In this document: one piece after another, positions 34,443-42,569 of the stretch
Position numbering within the stretch: the stretch's first letter is position 1
Layout of the letters: each line of letters starts with the position of its first letter
NCBI RefSeq assembly: GCF_019968905.1
Contig: NZ_CP079946.1
Coordinates: forward strand, 7,599,356-7,663,355
Length of the DNA stretch: 64,000 nucleotides
Direction of reading: 5' to 3'
Source of the DNA: Corallococcus sp. EGB
Lineage (GTDB): Bacteria; Myxococcota; Myxococcia; Myxococcales; Myxococcaceae
Made by a program: the position numbers and the translations under genes
Notes under the pieces: model-generated
Databases searched by the model: none
What the model was told of the DNA's origin: nothing
Seen by the model: only the letters and a program-made list of their open reading frames with translations

Positions 34443-36020
34443 ATGGCCCGCGCCATCGACACGCCCGAGCTGGACGAGGAACTGCTGGTCCACCAGTTCC
34501 CCGGCATCGACCGCAAGGCGGTGGGCGCGTTCTACACGCCCGCGCCCATCGTGGAGCGCACGCTCGCGCTCGCGCTGGCGCATGTCGGCGACAGGCCGCT
34601 CACGGTGGTGGATCCGGCTTGTGGCGCCGGAGCCTTCCTCGCCGCCGCCGCGCGGCACCGACCGGACGCGAGGCTGTGCGGGCTGGAGCTGGATGACGGC
34701 GTCGCGCGCCTGTGCCAGGCCCGCGTGCCGGGCGCGGAGGTGCGCGTGGGGGATGCGCTGCGGGACGGGCTGGAGCCGCTGCTCGCCGGGACGCCGGAGG
34801 GGCACGCGGAGTTATGGGTGGGCAACCCGCCCTACAACGGCACGTCGGCGGTGCTGAAGGACGCGGCCTGCTACGCGAGGCTGCGCGCACTGGTGCCGCT
34901 GGAGATGCCGCCGGGCACGAGCCTCCGCGATGACTTCGCGTTCTTCCTCCTCGTCGCCATGAAGCGGCTGACGGCGCGCCCGGGAGTGCTGGCCTTCATC
35001 ACGCCCGCGAGCCTGCTGGAGTCGTTCATCTACGCGCCGCTGCGCCACGCATTGTTGCAAGCGCTCCATCTGCGCGAAGTGGTGGACCTGGGCCCGGGCA
35101 TCTTCACGGGCACGCAGGTGCGCACGTGCATCACGGTGTGGACGTCGAAGTCCGGAGCCGACATGCCCTCGCCCCGCTATGAGCGCAAGGGCGTGGGCCA
35201 GTGCTTCACGCCCGAGCCCCCCGAGTGGCGGCTCTCCCCCATCGCGCAGGAGGCCGCCGCGCTGGACGCGGACTGGCGCGCGCGGGGCGAGTTGCTCACC
35301 ACGCTCATCCCGGTGAGCCTGCCCGGGGTGAAGACGCGCTTCGACGAGCTGCTGGTGGACGCGGATCGGGAGCGGCTGCTCGCGCGGCTCCAGGCCTTCT
35401 GCGAAGCGACACAGGACACGGTGGAGGACTTCGCCAAGGCGCACGGCCTGGAGCCCGCGCTCCTGCCCAAGCTGCGCGCGCTGAAGCAGGGGCCGGCGCT
35501 GGAGGTGGACGCAGACCACGTGCGCCCGTTCTTCCGCTACGGCGGCGCGAGGCACCGGGGCGCGCTGCCTCCGGAGACGAAGGCCTTCTGCTACCTGGAC
35601 CGCCGCCTGATTCCCCGAGGGGACCACCGGCTGCGCGGTCCGTATGATCCGCACGCGGAAGCGGTGAAGCTCCTGTTCAACGTGCGCGAGCTGCCCCTGT
35701 CCGCGGCGCTCCTGGAGGAGCCCGGCTGCGTGCACGACCACCGTCACGCGCGGTTCGCGCCGCTGTACGTGCCCCAGCGCGTGCGGGACGAGGGGCTGGG
35801 CATCACCCGGGGCGCCAGGTCCCGCGACGCCCTGGGCCCGCCGGTGCCGAACCTGTCGCCCCGGGGCATCGCGTGGGCGCAGGGCCTGGGCGGGCCGGAG
35901 GCGGCGTTCCGCGCGGTGGTGCGATTCCTGAACGGGACGTCCGTGCAGCGTGTCTGGGCGCCCGCGTTCGGGGCGTCCCGGGTGGTGCCGGTGCCGCTGG
36001 ACGGCCTGCTGCCGGAGTGA
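34443..36020 (+). CDS. N6-adenine DNA methyltransferase, orphan
   Basis: A 525-residue class I SAM-dependent methyltransferase. Residues 28-34 (VGAFYTP) open the N6_Mtase-type domain; VVDPACGAGAFL (about residue 56) is the SAM-binding motif I; VGNPPYN (about residue 127) is the catalytic NPPY motif IV of adenine methylases; AFITPASLLES follows. The C-terminal half (after about residue 240) has no motif I can name and may be the target-recognition part. No restriction endonuclease or specificity gene lies on either side, so it is either solitary or all recognition is within this chain. A restriction activity fused in the C-terminus cannot be excluded. Confidence 0.8.
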   Translation: MARAIDTPELDEELLVHQFPGIDRKAVGAFYTPAPIVERTLALALAHVGDRPLTVVDPACGAGAFLAAAARHRPDARLCGLELDDGVARLCQARVPGAEVRVGDALRDGLEPLLAGTPEGHAELWVGNPPYNGTSAVLKDAACYARLRALVPLEMPPGTSLRDDFAFFLLVAMKRLTARPGVLAFITPASLLESFIYAPLRHALLQALHLREVVDLGPGIFTGTQVRTCITVWTSKSGADMPSPRYERKGVGQCFTPEPPEWRLSPIAQEAAALDADWRARGELLTTLIPVSLPGVKTRFDELLVDADRERLLARLQAFCEATQDTVEDFAKAHGLEPALLPKLRALKQGPALEVDADHVRPFFRYGGARHRGALPPETKAFCYLDRRLIPRGDHRLRGPYDPHAEAVKLLFNVRELPLSAALLEEPGCVHDHRHARFAPLYVPQRVRDEGLGITRGARSRDALGPPVPNLSPRGIAWAQGLGGPEAAFRAVVRFLNGTSVQRVWAPAFGASRVVPVPLDGLLPE

Positions 36021-36129
36021 TGACTCCCCATCACCGGACGCGTGTGGCGGTGGACATTCTCCAGCGGGGAGCAGGGGCGGCGGGTAGTGTGCGCGCGCTG
36101 GGTCACCCCATCCCTGGAGCCTTCAAGAC

Positions 36130-36687
36130 ATGACGATCCGTTCCCTGCTGGTTGCCGCCGCCCTCCTCTCCACGCCCGCCCTGGCCCAGGACGCCGGGAC
36201 GCCGGCCCCCGCGGACGCGGGCGCGAAGCCCGCTCCCCAGAAGAGCGAGACGGTGAAGGCGACGCTGAAGGACGCCCAGGGCAAGGACGTGGGCGAGGTG
36301 ACGATGGAGCAGGCGCCCAGGGGCGTGCTGGTGCGGGGCGCGCTGATGAACCTGCCCCCGGGCGAGCACGCCTTCCACATCCACGAGACGGGCAAGTGCG
36401 ACGCGCCGGACTTCAAGACGGCGGGCGGCCACTTCAACCCGACGAAGAAGCAGCACGGCGCGCTGTCGCCCAAGGGTCAGCACGCGGGTGACATGCCGAA
36501 CCTCCACGTCGGGCAGGACGGCAAGGTGCAGTTCGACGTCATCATCCCGGACCTCAAGGTGAAGTCGCTGCTCGACAAGGACGGCTCCGCCGTCGTGGTC
36601 CACGCCAAGCTGGACGACTACCACACGGACCCCACCGGCGACGCCGGCGGCCGCATCGCCTGCGGCGTGGTGGAGAAGGCGGAGTAG
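36130..36687 (+). CDS. sodC: Copper/zinc superoxide dismutase
   Basis: A 185-residue exported enzyme that converts superoxide to oxygen and peroxide. A signal peptide covers residues 1-19 (LLVAAALLSTPALAQ), followed by an Ala/Pro-rich linker. Family motifs are intact: AFHIHETGKC with two copper histidines and a disulfide cysteine, GGHFNP with the bridging histidine, HAGDMPNL for zinc binding, and GDAGGRIACGV with the second disulfide cysteine. It acts outside the cytoplasmic membrane. It is followed by a strong hairpin and is probably monocistronic. Confidence 0.95.
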   Translation: MTIRSLLVAAALLSTPALAQDAGTPAPADAGAKPAPQKSETVKATLKDAQGKDVGEVTMEQAPRGVLVRGALMNLPPGEHAFHIHETGKCDAPDFKTAGGHFNPTKKQHGALSPKGQHAGDMPNLHVGQDGKVQFDVIIPDLKVKSLLDKDGSAVVVHAKLDDYHTDPTGDAGGRIACGVVEKAE

Positions 36688-36699
36688 TCACGCGCGTCA

Positions 36700-36730
36700 C
36701 GGCCGATGCCTGTGCGTCAGGCATCGGCCG
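36700..36730 (+). terminator. Strong hairpin after sodC
   Basis: A perfect 13-bp stem with a 5-base loop: CGGCCGATGCCTG at 36700-36712 and its complement at 36718-36730. No T-run follows, yet the position 12 bases past the stop codon and the stem stability fit a terminator. Confidence 0.6.
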
Positions 36731-36830
36731 GTCTCACTCCGCTTCAGCGTCTCTCGCTCGCATCCCCGCGCCATGCCATGGCTCGAGGCAGCCCCTGGCA
36801 CACCCGTGAATCAAGCGCTTCACCGACAGG

Positions 36831-39110
36831 CTACACGTACCCGAACCGCCGCCGCGCGAACCACTCCGCGCCCAGCAGGGCAATGAGCGCCACCAGGTAG
36901 TACCAGCGGTCCCACAGCGGCTGGTCCTTCGCGCGCCCCACCTCCACCACTGGCGGATCCAACAGCGGCACGTCCGGCATCCCGTCCTTCGGCAGCTTGA
37001 ACGCCTTGCCCTCCGTGACGCTGGCGATCTGCTCCATCAGCTCCGGCCGCACCGACGCGTCCGACAGCTCCGGGCCCACCGCGCGCACCGCCACCGCGTC
37101 CTCGCCCTTGCCCAGGTCCGTCTCCCCCTTCTTCGCGGACGCGAGCAGCTTGTACGGCCCCGGCGCCGGCGGCGCGAACTCCAGCCGCACCACGCCGTCC
37201 GCTCCCGTCGTGCCCGTCTGCACCGCCACCGGCTTCTGCGTCGCCACGGAGAACAGCTCCACCCGCACCTGCGCGCCCTCCGCCGGCTGGTAGTCCGCCA
37301 TCCGCGCCTGCACCACCACGCCCACCGGACGCCCCGGCTCCACCGACGGCGGATCCGCCGTCACCTTCAGCGTCGTCAGGTCCGGATCCCTCACCAGCCA
37401 CCGGAGCGCGTTGCCCCAGAAGCGGTCATACGCACGACTCGGCGAACCCTCCCGGTGCGCCGTGAACGCCCACGACCACGTCGCGTCCGTCGCCACCACC
37501 ATCGCCCGCCCCCGCCCGTAGTCCCACACCGACACGAGCGGCGCGTTCTTCCCGTCCACCGTCATGAACGGGTGGTCCATCAGCACCGTCGCCCCCGGCC
37601 GCGCCCGCGTCAGGTTCGCGCCCGGAATGGGCGCGAGCTCGCTCCACGCGCCCTCCGTGCTCGCCGCGCCCGTGCCAATGGACGTCACCGGGTGGCGCAG
37701 GCCCTCCGGCGTCAGCCGCGGCTTGAACGGCTCCGCGTTCGCGGGCCCGGCCGCCTCCACCGGCAACGCCTCCATCAGCGTGGGCATCGCCGCGCGGCCC
37801 TCGCCCAGCACGCTGTCGCCGCCAATCATCACGAACGCGCCGCCCTCGTGGATGTAGCGCTCCAGGTTGCGCTCGTACTCCGCGATGGACAGCGACGGAT
37901 CCGAGTAGCCGAAGTTCTGGAAGATGACGACGTCGAACGTGTGCAGCTTCGTGTCGAAGATCTCCTCCATGGGGAACGGGATGAGCGACAGCTCCCGCTC
38001 GTTCGACACGCCCGGGTCATCCGACAGCGTGCGCAGGATGTAGAACGACACCAGGTCCACGTTCGCGTCCTGCTTGAGCAGCCCGCGCAGGAAGCGCTCG
38101 TCCCACGACGGCCGGCCCACCACCAGCAGCACGCGCACGCGGTCGCGAATCACCTTCAGCGTGAACGAGCGGCTGTTGTTGTCGCTCACCGCTTCGTCCG
38201 GGAACGTGGGCACCGTGACCGTGTAGACGAAGCGGCCCGTCTGGTCCGGCGTGAAGGTGAAGGACACCGGCTTCACGTCGTCGTCGGTGGCCATCTTCAC
38301 CAGCTTGCTCGCCACCGTCTTGCCCTCCTGGCTCAAGACGACGGGGATGTCCTGGCCACCGAACCCGCGGCCGTGGATCTCCACCTCCACCGTCAGCGAG
38401 TTGCGCACGAAGGCGAAGTCATCCACCTTCAGCCCCTCCACCGACAAATCCTTCAGCGCCTCCTGGCCCACCAGGAACGTGGACACCGGCACGCCCAAAT
38501 CCGAGAGCGCCGCGCGCGCCCGGCCCACCGCGCCGGCCTTCAGCTCCGCGTTGTCCGCGCCGTCGCTGAACAACAGCACGCCGGACAGCTTGCGCGCCCC
38601 CTGCCCTCCGGACGCCGCGGACCTGAGCGCCGCGAGCAGGTCCGTCGAGCCCGCCCGCGCGGGCTCCTGGGCGAGCTGCGCGGCCGTCACCGGCGCCAGC
38701 TCCGGATCCACGCCGTACACCTCCACCGTGAAGCGGTCCTGCCAGGACGCGAACGTGGGCGCCGCCTTCTCCAGGAACGCCGCCACCTGCGCGCTGCGCG
38801 TGGGCCCGCCCGGCTCCGACGGGAAGTTCATGGACGCCGAGCGGTCCACCAGCACCGCCACCCGGTTCTTCATCCGCGCCACCTGCAGGTGCCGGATGCC
38901 CGGCTCCACCAGGAAGAAGAACGCCGCCACGCCCGCGCCCAGGCGCAGGCCCCACAGGAGCAGCTTGCGGCCCCGGGACGGCTCGCGGCGCACGCCCCAC
39001 GCCGCCAGCGCGATGCCCAGCACCAGCCCCACGCCCAACAGCACCAGCGCCCAGACGGGCAGCGGCGAGAGGCTGACGAGCTTCCACGCGTTGAAGGACG
39101 GGGCGTTCAT
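36831..39110 (-). CDS. VWA and glutamine-amidotransferase-like membrane protein
   Basis: A 759-residue protein. Two N-terminal membrane helices (about residues 18-38 and 48-66) precede a von Willebrand A domain with the metal-site motif VLVDRSASMN (DxSxS, about residue 88). Beta-rich domains follow, then a GATase1-like domain (FDVVIFQNFGYSDP, then HEGGAFVMIGGDS) without an obvious catalytic Cys-His pair. An Ig-like segment and a last membrane helix (about residue 740) complete it. Such proteins occur in MoxR/DUF58/VWA/DUF4159 clusters with envelope roles. Only the DUF4159 gene is here, 25 bases upstream on the same strand; MoxR and DUF58 are not in the window. Confidence 0.82.
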   Translation of the reverse strand: MNAPSFNAWKLVSLSPLPVWALVLLGVGLVLGIALAAWGVRREPSRGRKLLLWGLRLGAGVAAFFFLVEPGIRHLQVARMKNRVAVLVDRSASMNFPSEPGGPTRSAQVAAFLEKAAPTFASWQDRFTVEVYGVDPELAPVTAAQLAQEPARAGSTDLLAALRSAASGGQGARKLSGVLLFSDGADNAELKAGAVGRARAALSDLGVPVSTFLVGQEALKDLSVEGLKVDDFAFVRNSLTVEVEIHGRGFGGQDIPVVLSQEGKTVASKLVKMATDDDVKPVSFTFTPDQTGRFVYTVTVPTFPDEAVSDNNSRSFTLKVIRDRVRVLLVVGRPSWDERFLRGLLKQDANVDLVSFYILRTLSDDPGVSNERELSLIPFPMEEIFDTKLHTFDVVIFQNFGYSDPSLSIAEYERNLERYIHEGGAFVMIGGDSVLGEGRAAMPTLMEALPVEAAGPANAEPFKPRLTPEGLRHPVTSIGTGAASTEGAWSELAPIPGANLTRARPGATVLMDHPFMTVDGKNAPLVSVWDYGRGRAMVVATDATWSWAFTAHREGSPSRAYDRFWGNALRWLVRDPDLTTLKVTADPPSVEPGRPVGVVVQARMADYQPAEGAQVRVELFSVATQKPVAVQTGTTGADGVVRLEFAPPAPGPYKLLASAKKGETDLGKGEDAVAVRAVGPELSDASVRPELMEQIASVTEGKAFKLPKDGMPDVPLLDPPVVEVGRAKDQPLWDRWYYLVALIALLGAEWFARRRFGYV

Positions 39111-39135
39111 TCGGTCGTGCGCGCGAGGAGGAGGG

Positions 39136-39894
39136 TCAGCGCCGCTTGTTGAGGATGAGGGGCAGGTGTACCGCGTCGTCCTTGTAGTCCAGGCAGAGCG
39201 CGTACATGCACAGGTTGATGCCCAGGCGGATGGCCAGCTCACGCTGCGGCTCGCCGCCCGGGGACACGTCGAACTCGTAGTCGCCGGACTCGCTGCGGGC
39301 CCACGCGCCCGCCACGTCGTTCTGCGAATAGAGGACCGCCGCGCGCTTGCCCACGCTCGCCACCAGCGGCAGCGGCTTGTGCAAGAGGCGCCCCGGCGCC
39401 GCGTCCAGGAGGAAGAAGGACTTGAAGACGACGTGCGTGCCCGGCGCCTCCTTCAGCGGGCTCTGCGGCAGCACGCGCGCCATCTCCCGGCGGAAGCTGG
39501 CGTCGAAGCCGTCCCCGTCGCTGCCGTCGTTGGCGTCCCCGAACACGAAGCCGCCATAGGTGAGGTAGCGGCGCAGGTTGGACACCTCCGCGTCACTCAG
39601 CGCCGGGAAGGCCCCGTCCCCCCCGAAGTAGAGAAATGGATACTCGAAGAGGTCCGGGCTGCTCAGCGCGAACGGCCGCGCATCCGGCACCACCTCCACG
39701 GACGTGCGCCGCTGCAGCTCCCACGCGAGCCGGCGCAGGCCCGACAGCCGGCCATCCCAGCGGCCCCCGTGCCGGGCCACGGCGGGGATGAAGCGGCTCT
39801 TCTCACCGAACGCCGCCGCACGCCGGGACAGCAGCGGGACGAGCGCGGACGTGGCGAGCAGGAGGTTTCGACGCGAGAGGGACCGCACGGGCAT
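39136..39894 (-). CDS. DUF4159-domain protein with Tat-type signal
   Basis: A 252-residue protein. The N-terminus SRRNLLLATSALVPLLS is a twin-arginine signal. The body shows DUF4159 features: FEYPFLYFGGDG (about residue 84), LRRYLTYGGFVFGDA and NLCMYALCLDYKDDAVH at the C-terminus. The family is usually linked to VWA and MoxR genes and is thought to work in the cell envelope; its fold is glutamine-amidotransferase-like. It is the upstream member of a two-gene unit with the VWA protein. Confidence 0.82.
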   Translation of the reverse strand: MPVRSLSRRNLLLATSALVPLLSRRAAAFGEKSRFIPAVARHGGRWDGRLSGLRRLAWELQRRTSVEVVPDARPFALSSPDLFEYPFLYFGGDGAFPALSDAEVSNLRRYLTYGGFVFGDANDGSDGDGFDASFRREMARVLPQSPLKEAPGTHVVFKSFFLLDAAPGRLLHKPLPLVASVGKRAAVLYSQNDVAGAWARSESGDYEFDVSPGGEPQRELAIRLGINLCMYALCLDYKDDAVHLPLILNKRR

Positions 39895-39903
39895 GGGGAC
39901 CCG

Positions 39904-39909
39904 CTTATA
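39904..39909 (-). promoter_or_regulatory. Candidate -10 element for the DUF4159/VWA unit
   Basis: On the minus strand TATAAG lies 9 bases before the ATG at 39894, with no ribosome binding site between; a leaderless transcript is implied. Confidence 0.35.
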
Positions 39910-39936
39910 CCGTCGGCGGGTGCCTGCATTCCCTGG

Positions 39937-39942
39937 TATAGA
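39937..39942 (+). promoter_or_regulatory. Candidate extended -10 element
   Basis: TGGTATAGA gives an extended -10 hexamer TATAGA, 8 bases before the ATG at 39951. It is back-to-back with the minus-strand element at 39904-39909. Confidence 0.4.
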
Positions 39943-39950
39943 CGCGCCCC

Positions 39951-40247
39951 ATGGCGAAAGGCGGACAGACGCCCCCGGCGCCCGGCGGCGGCTCCACGGC
40001 CCCCGGCGCCGCTCCCGGCTCCGATGAAGTGCGCGCCGCCTGGGCCCGCAAGGACGCCGGTGACGTGGCCGGCGCCCGCGAGGACGCCCGGCGCATCCTC
40101 GCGGGAGGCCCCTCTCCGGAAGACCGCGAACGCGCGGAAGACCTGCTGCGCGCCACCGCCACGCCTCGAGCGCTCTACGGCTACGCGCTCCTGGGAGCGG
40201 TCATCCTGGCGGTGCTGCTGGGGCTCGCCCTGACCCGCTATTCCTGA
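39951..40247 (+). CDS. Small tail-anchored membrane protein
   Basis: A 98-residue protein. A Gly/Pro/Ala-rich N-terminus (about 25 residues) precedes a charged helical region (SDEVRAAWARKDAGDVAGAREDARRIL), which could be a TPR-like helical pair, and one membrane helix at residues 73-93 ends the protein. It is therefore C-terminally anchored with the helical part in the cytoplasm. I do not recognise a family. It is 27 bases upstream of the next membrane protein gene on the same strand. Confidence 0.6.
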   Translation: MAKGGQTPPAPGGGSTAPGAAPGSDEVRAAWARKDAGDVAGAREDARRILAGGPSPEDRERAEDLLRATATPRALYGYALLGAVILAVLLGLALTRYS

Positions 40248-40260
40248 CGGCCGTTGCCGC

Positions 40261-40266
40261 TAGGAT
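40261..40266 (+). promoter_or_regulatory. Candidate -10 element
   Basis: TAGGAT lies 8 bases before the ATG at 40275. The same bases include a GGAG that could act as a ribosome binding site, so the leaderless reading is less certain here. Confidence 0.3.
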
Positions 40267-40274
40267 GGAGCGCC

Positions 40275-40982
40275 ATGGAAGGCTTCCTCATGGCGCTCAA
40301 GTCCTATCAGTCCTACAACCCCTCCGGCTGGGTGGGCATCTACCGGATGCTGCCCATGTGGGTGGGTGGGGTGGTGGCGCTCGTGGGGCTGGTGCTGCTG
40401 CTCGCGGGGGGCGGCAAGCTCTTCCGCGTCGTGGCGGGCCCGGTGGGCGCGGCGCTGGGGCTGGTGTGGACCTCGGCCGTCACCCTGCGGCTGAACATGG
40501 GAGAGCTGGACCCGCGCCTGCCCACGCTGGTGGCCTCGGCGCTGATGGCGCTGGGCTTCCTCTTTCCGCCCGCCATCACCTTCGTGGGCGTGGGCGTGCC
40601 GCTGGGGCTGCTCGCGGGGCAGATCGCCGGCCCCGCCGACTTCCTGCTCGGCTTCGGGCCGGGCTTCATCATCGGCGGCCTGGTGGGCGCCTTCCTCCAC
40701 CACCAGGTGAGCGGCATCGTCGCGTCGGCGGTGGGCGCGTGGCTGCTGGTGATTGGCGCGCTCGCGGCGCTGCACCAGTTCGGGGGCGTGGTGGAGGCGG
40801 TGGCCAGCCGCCCCTGGGGCGTCATCATCGCCGCGCTCCTCTTCGCCCTGGCGGGCAGTGTCTACCAGCTCGCGGTCCGCCCCTCGCCGGAGGAGTCCGA
40901 GCAGCAGAAGGCGGAGAAGCAGCGGCTGAAGCAGCGCCTGGCGGAGCAGCAGGCGCTCGAGAAGCGATGGGGGGTCAAGTAA
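40275..40982 (+). CDS. Multi-pass membrane protein with coiled-coil tail
   Basis: A 235-residue protein with about seven membrane helices between residues 27 and 200, rich in Gly, Val and Leu, and a C-terminal charged helix (EESEQQKAEKQRLKQRLAEQ) likely to be a coiled coil in the cytoplasm. The glycine-rich pattern resembles DUF4203/TMEM198-like proteins, but this is tentative. The ATG at 40275 follows GGAG. Function unknown. Confidence 0.6.
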   Translation: MEGFLMALKSYQSYNPSGWVGIYRMLPMWVGGVVALVGLVLLLAGGGKLFRVVAGPVGAALGLVWTSAVTLRLNMGELDPRLPTLVASALMALGFLFPPAITFVGVGVPLGLLAGQIAGPADFLLGFGPGFIIGGLVGAFLHHQVSGIVASAVGAWLLVIGALAALHQFGGVVEAVASRPWGVIIAALLFALAGSVYQLAVRPSPEESEQQKAEKQRLKQRLAEQQALEKRWGVK

Positions 40983-41000
40983 CCCCTGTCCCGGCAATCC

Positions 41001-41029
41001 TTTACGCCGGGGGGGCCGGGGCGTAGATT
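41001..41029 (+). promoter_or_regulatory. Sigma-70-type promoter for the gene at 41065
   Basis: TTTACG, 17 bases, then TAGATT: four of six matches in each hexamer and ideal spacing. Transcription would start about 30 bases before the ATG. Confidence 0.4.
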
Positions 41030-41064
41030 CCGCCGGCTTTTCTCCCTCCCCTCCTCGAGCATCG

Positions 41065-42540
41065 ATGGGCCAGGCCAGCCGCAAGGACAAGGACACGCAG
41101 AAGCAGGACGGGTCGCCGCCGGCGGCCGCCGTCCCGTCTTCCCCGGAGGCCTCCCAGCCGGCCGTTCCCCATGAAGCGTGGCGCAAGCCCGCCGGCATGG
41201 GACGCAAGGGGTGGGCCATCCTCGCGGGCGCCGTCGCCTTCATCCAGCTCCCGCTCATCCACTACGCGCTCTTCCGGGGCCAGGCGGACATCACCGCGAC
41301 GGTGCCCTACCAGCAGTCCTTCAACGACCCGGGCGTCGTCGCGCGCGACTTCTTCTCCACCGGCGCCTACTGGCGCGTGACCAACGGGGAGCTGCTGGGC
41401 CCCGCCCCCAAGAACAACCCGCTGTGGCTCCAGGCCGCGCTGCCGGACGACGTGGCGGTGGAGTTCGACGTGCGCCCCGAGTATCCGGAGGGCGACATCC
41501 GGGTGGAGCTGTTCGGCAACGGACGCGACCCGGCCTCCGGCTACGTGCTGGTGCAGGGCGGGTGGAACAACAGCCTGTCCGTCCTCGCCCGCAAGGACAT
41601 CAACGCCCCCGCCCTGGAAGCGCTCCAGCGCAGGGCCGCGCGCATCGCGGAGAAGGGCGGCGGCCAGGGCGCGGACCTCGTCGCCACCGGCGTCTTCAAG
41701 AAGGACACCCGGGTGCGCGTGGAGTCCCGCGTGGGCGCCCCCATCCAGTCCGGCCGCACGTACCACTGGCGCGTCGAGCGGCGCGGCAACGTCCTCAAGT
41801 GGGCCATCGACGGCCAGCTGGTGGCGGAGCTGGACGACCCGTTCCCCCTGAAGGGCAAGGGCCAGGACCGGCTGGGGCTGTCCGGCTGGGAGTCCCAGCT
41901 CTTCTTCGACAACCTGCGCGTGGGCACGCCGGACTCCATGCCCGCCACCCTGGTGGCGAAGCAGGAGCCCGTCCTGCCCCCCGGCCCCTCCGAGGACGAC
42001 TTCAACCGCGACACGCTGGGCGACGCGTGGAACGTCACCCACCCCAGCGCGGTGAAGCTGGAGGACGGGGCGCTCGTGGTGCAGGGCCTGGGCAACCGCC
42101 CGGTGTGGCTGAAGAAGCCCATCCCCCAGAACGCCGTCATCGAGTTCGACGCCTGGGGTGACAGCCCCGACGGCGACATGAAGGTGGAGGCGTGGGGCGA
42201 CGGCCGCTCCTTCTACGCGGGCGACCCGCGCCTGCAGTACACCGCCACCGGCTACGTCTTCATCTTCGGCGGCTGGCGCAACACCCAGTCCATCATCGCC
42301 CGCCAGCACGAGCACACCAACGACCGCGCCGTGCGCGACGGCGCCGCGGTGGTGCCCGGCCAGCGCTACCACTTCAAAATCACGCGGCGGGATGGCCTGC
42401 TGACGTGGGAAGTGGACGGCAAGCCCTTCCTGACCCTCCAGGACGCGTCCCCCCTCTACGGCCCCCGGAACCAGTACTTCGGTTTCTCCGGCTGGCAGAC
42501 GCGCGTCCACTTCGACAACCTCAAGATCCAGCCGCTGTAG
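41065..42540 (+). CDS. Membrane-anchored protein with two concanavalin-A-like domains
   Basis: A 491-residue protein. Residues 48-68 form a single membrane anchor after a charged, Pro-rich cytoplasmic N-terminus. The exported part holds two homologous beta-sandwich domains (about 80-292 and 308-491). Each has an AWNVTH/YWRVTN-type opening, a run resembling VEFDVRPEYPEGDIRVE, a YVLVQGGW or YVFIFGGW strand, and a closing GLSGWE/GFSGWQ with FFDNL/HFDNL. These fit the laminin-G/glucanase-like lectin fold, suggesting glycan or polymer binding at the cell surface. No catalytic glutamate pair is evident. It lies 29 bases upstream of the ketosynthase gene and is probably co-transcribed. Confidence 0.72.
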   Translation: MGQASRKDKDTQKQDGSPPAAAVPSSPEASQPAVPHEAWRKPAGMGRKGWAILAGAVAFIQLPLIHYALFRGQADITATVPYQQSFNDPGVVARDFFSTGAYWRVTNGELLGPAPKNNPLWLQAALPDDVAVEFDVRPEYPEGDIRVELFGNGRDPASGYVLVQGGWNNSLSVLARKDINAPALEALQRRAARIAEKGGGQGADLVATGVFKKDTRVRVESRVGAPIQSGRTYHWRVERRGNVLKWAIDGQLVAELDDPFPLKGKGQDRLGLSGWESQLFFDNLRVGTPDSMPATLVAKQEPVLPPGPSEDDFNRDTLGDAWNVTHPSAVKLEDGALVVQGLGNRPVWLKKPIPQNAVIEFDAWGDSPDGDMKVEAWGDGRSFYAGDPRLQYTATGYVFIFGGWRNTQSIIARQHEHTNDRAVRDGAAVVPGQRYHFKITRRDGLLTWEVDGKPFLTLQDASPLYGPRNQYFGFSGWQTRVHFDNLKIQPL

Positions 42541-42569
42541 CCTTCCCCCGGGCGGCGGAGGAAACACCC

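Noticed and set aside
34443-36687. Methylase plus neighbours as a restriction-modification system
   Set aside because: The flanking genes are a channel relic and sodC; no endonuclease or specificity subunit is present.
36831-39894. VWA/DUF4159 pair as a new defence or toxin system
   Set aside because: Both families are known from MoxR-associated envelope clusters, and nothing here indicates nuclease, toxin or immunity functions.
40244-40260. Possible sigma-54 element around GGCCGTTGCCGC before 40275
   Set aside because: No GG pair occurs at the required 10-base distance from the GC of TTGC.
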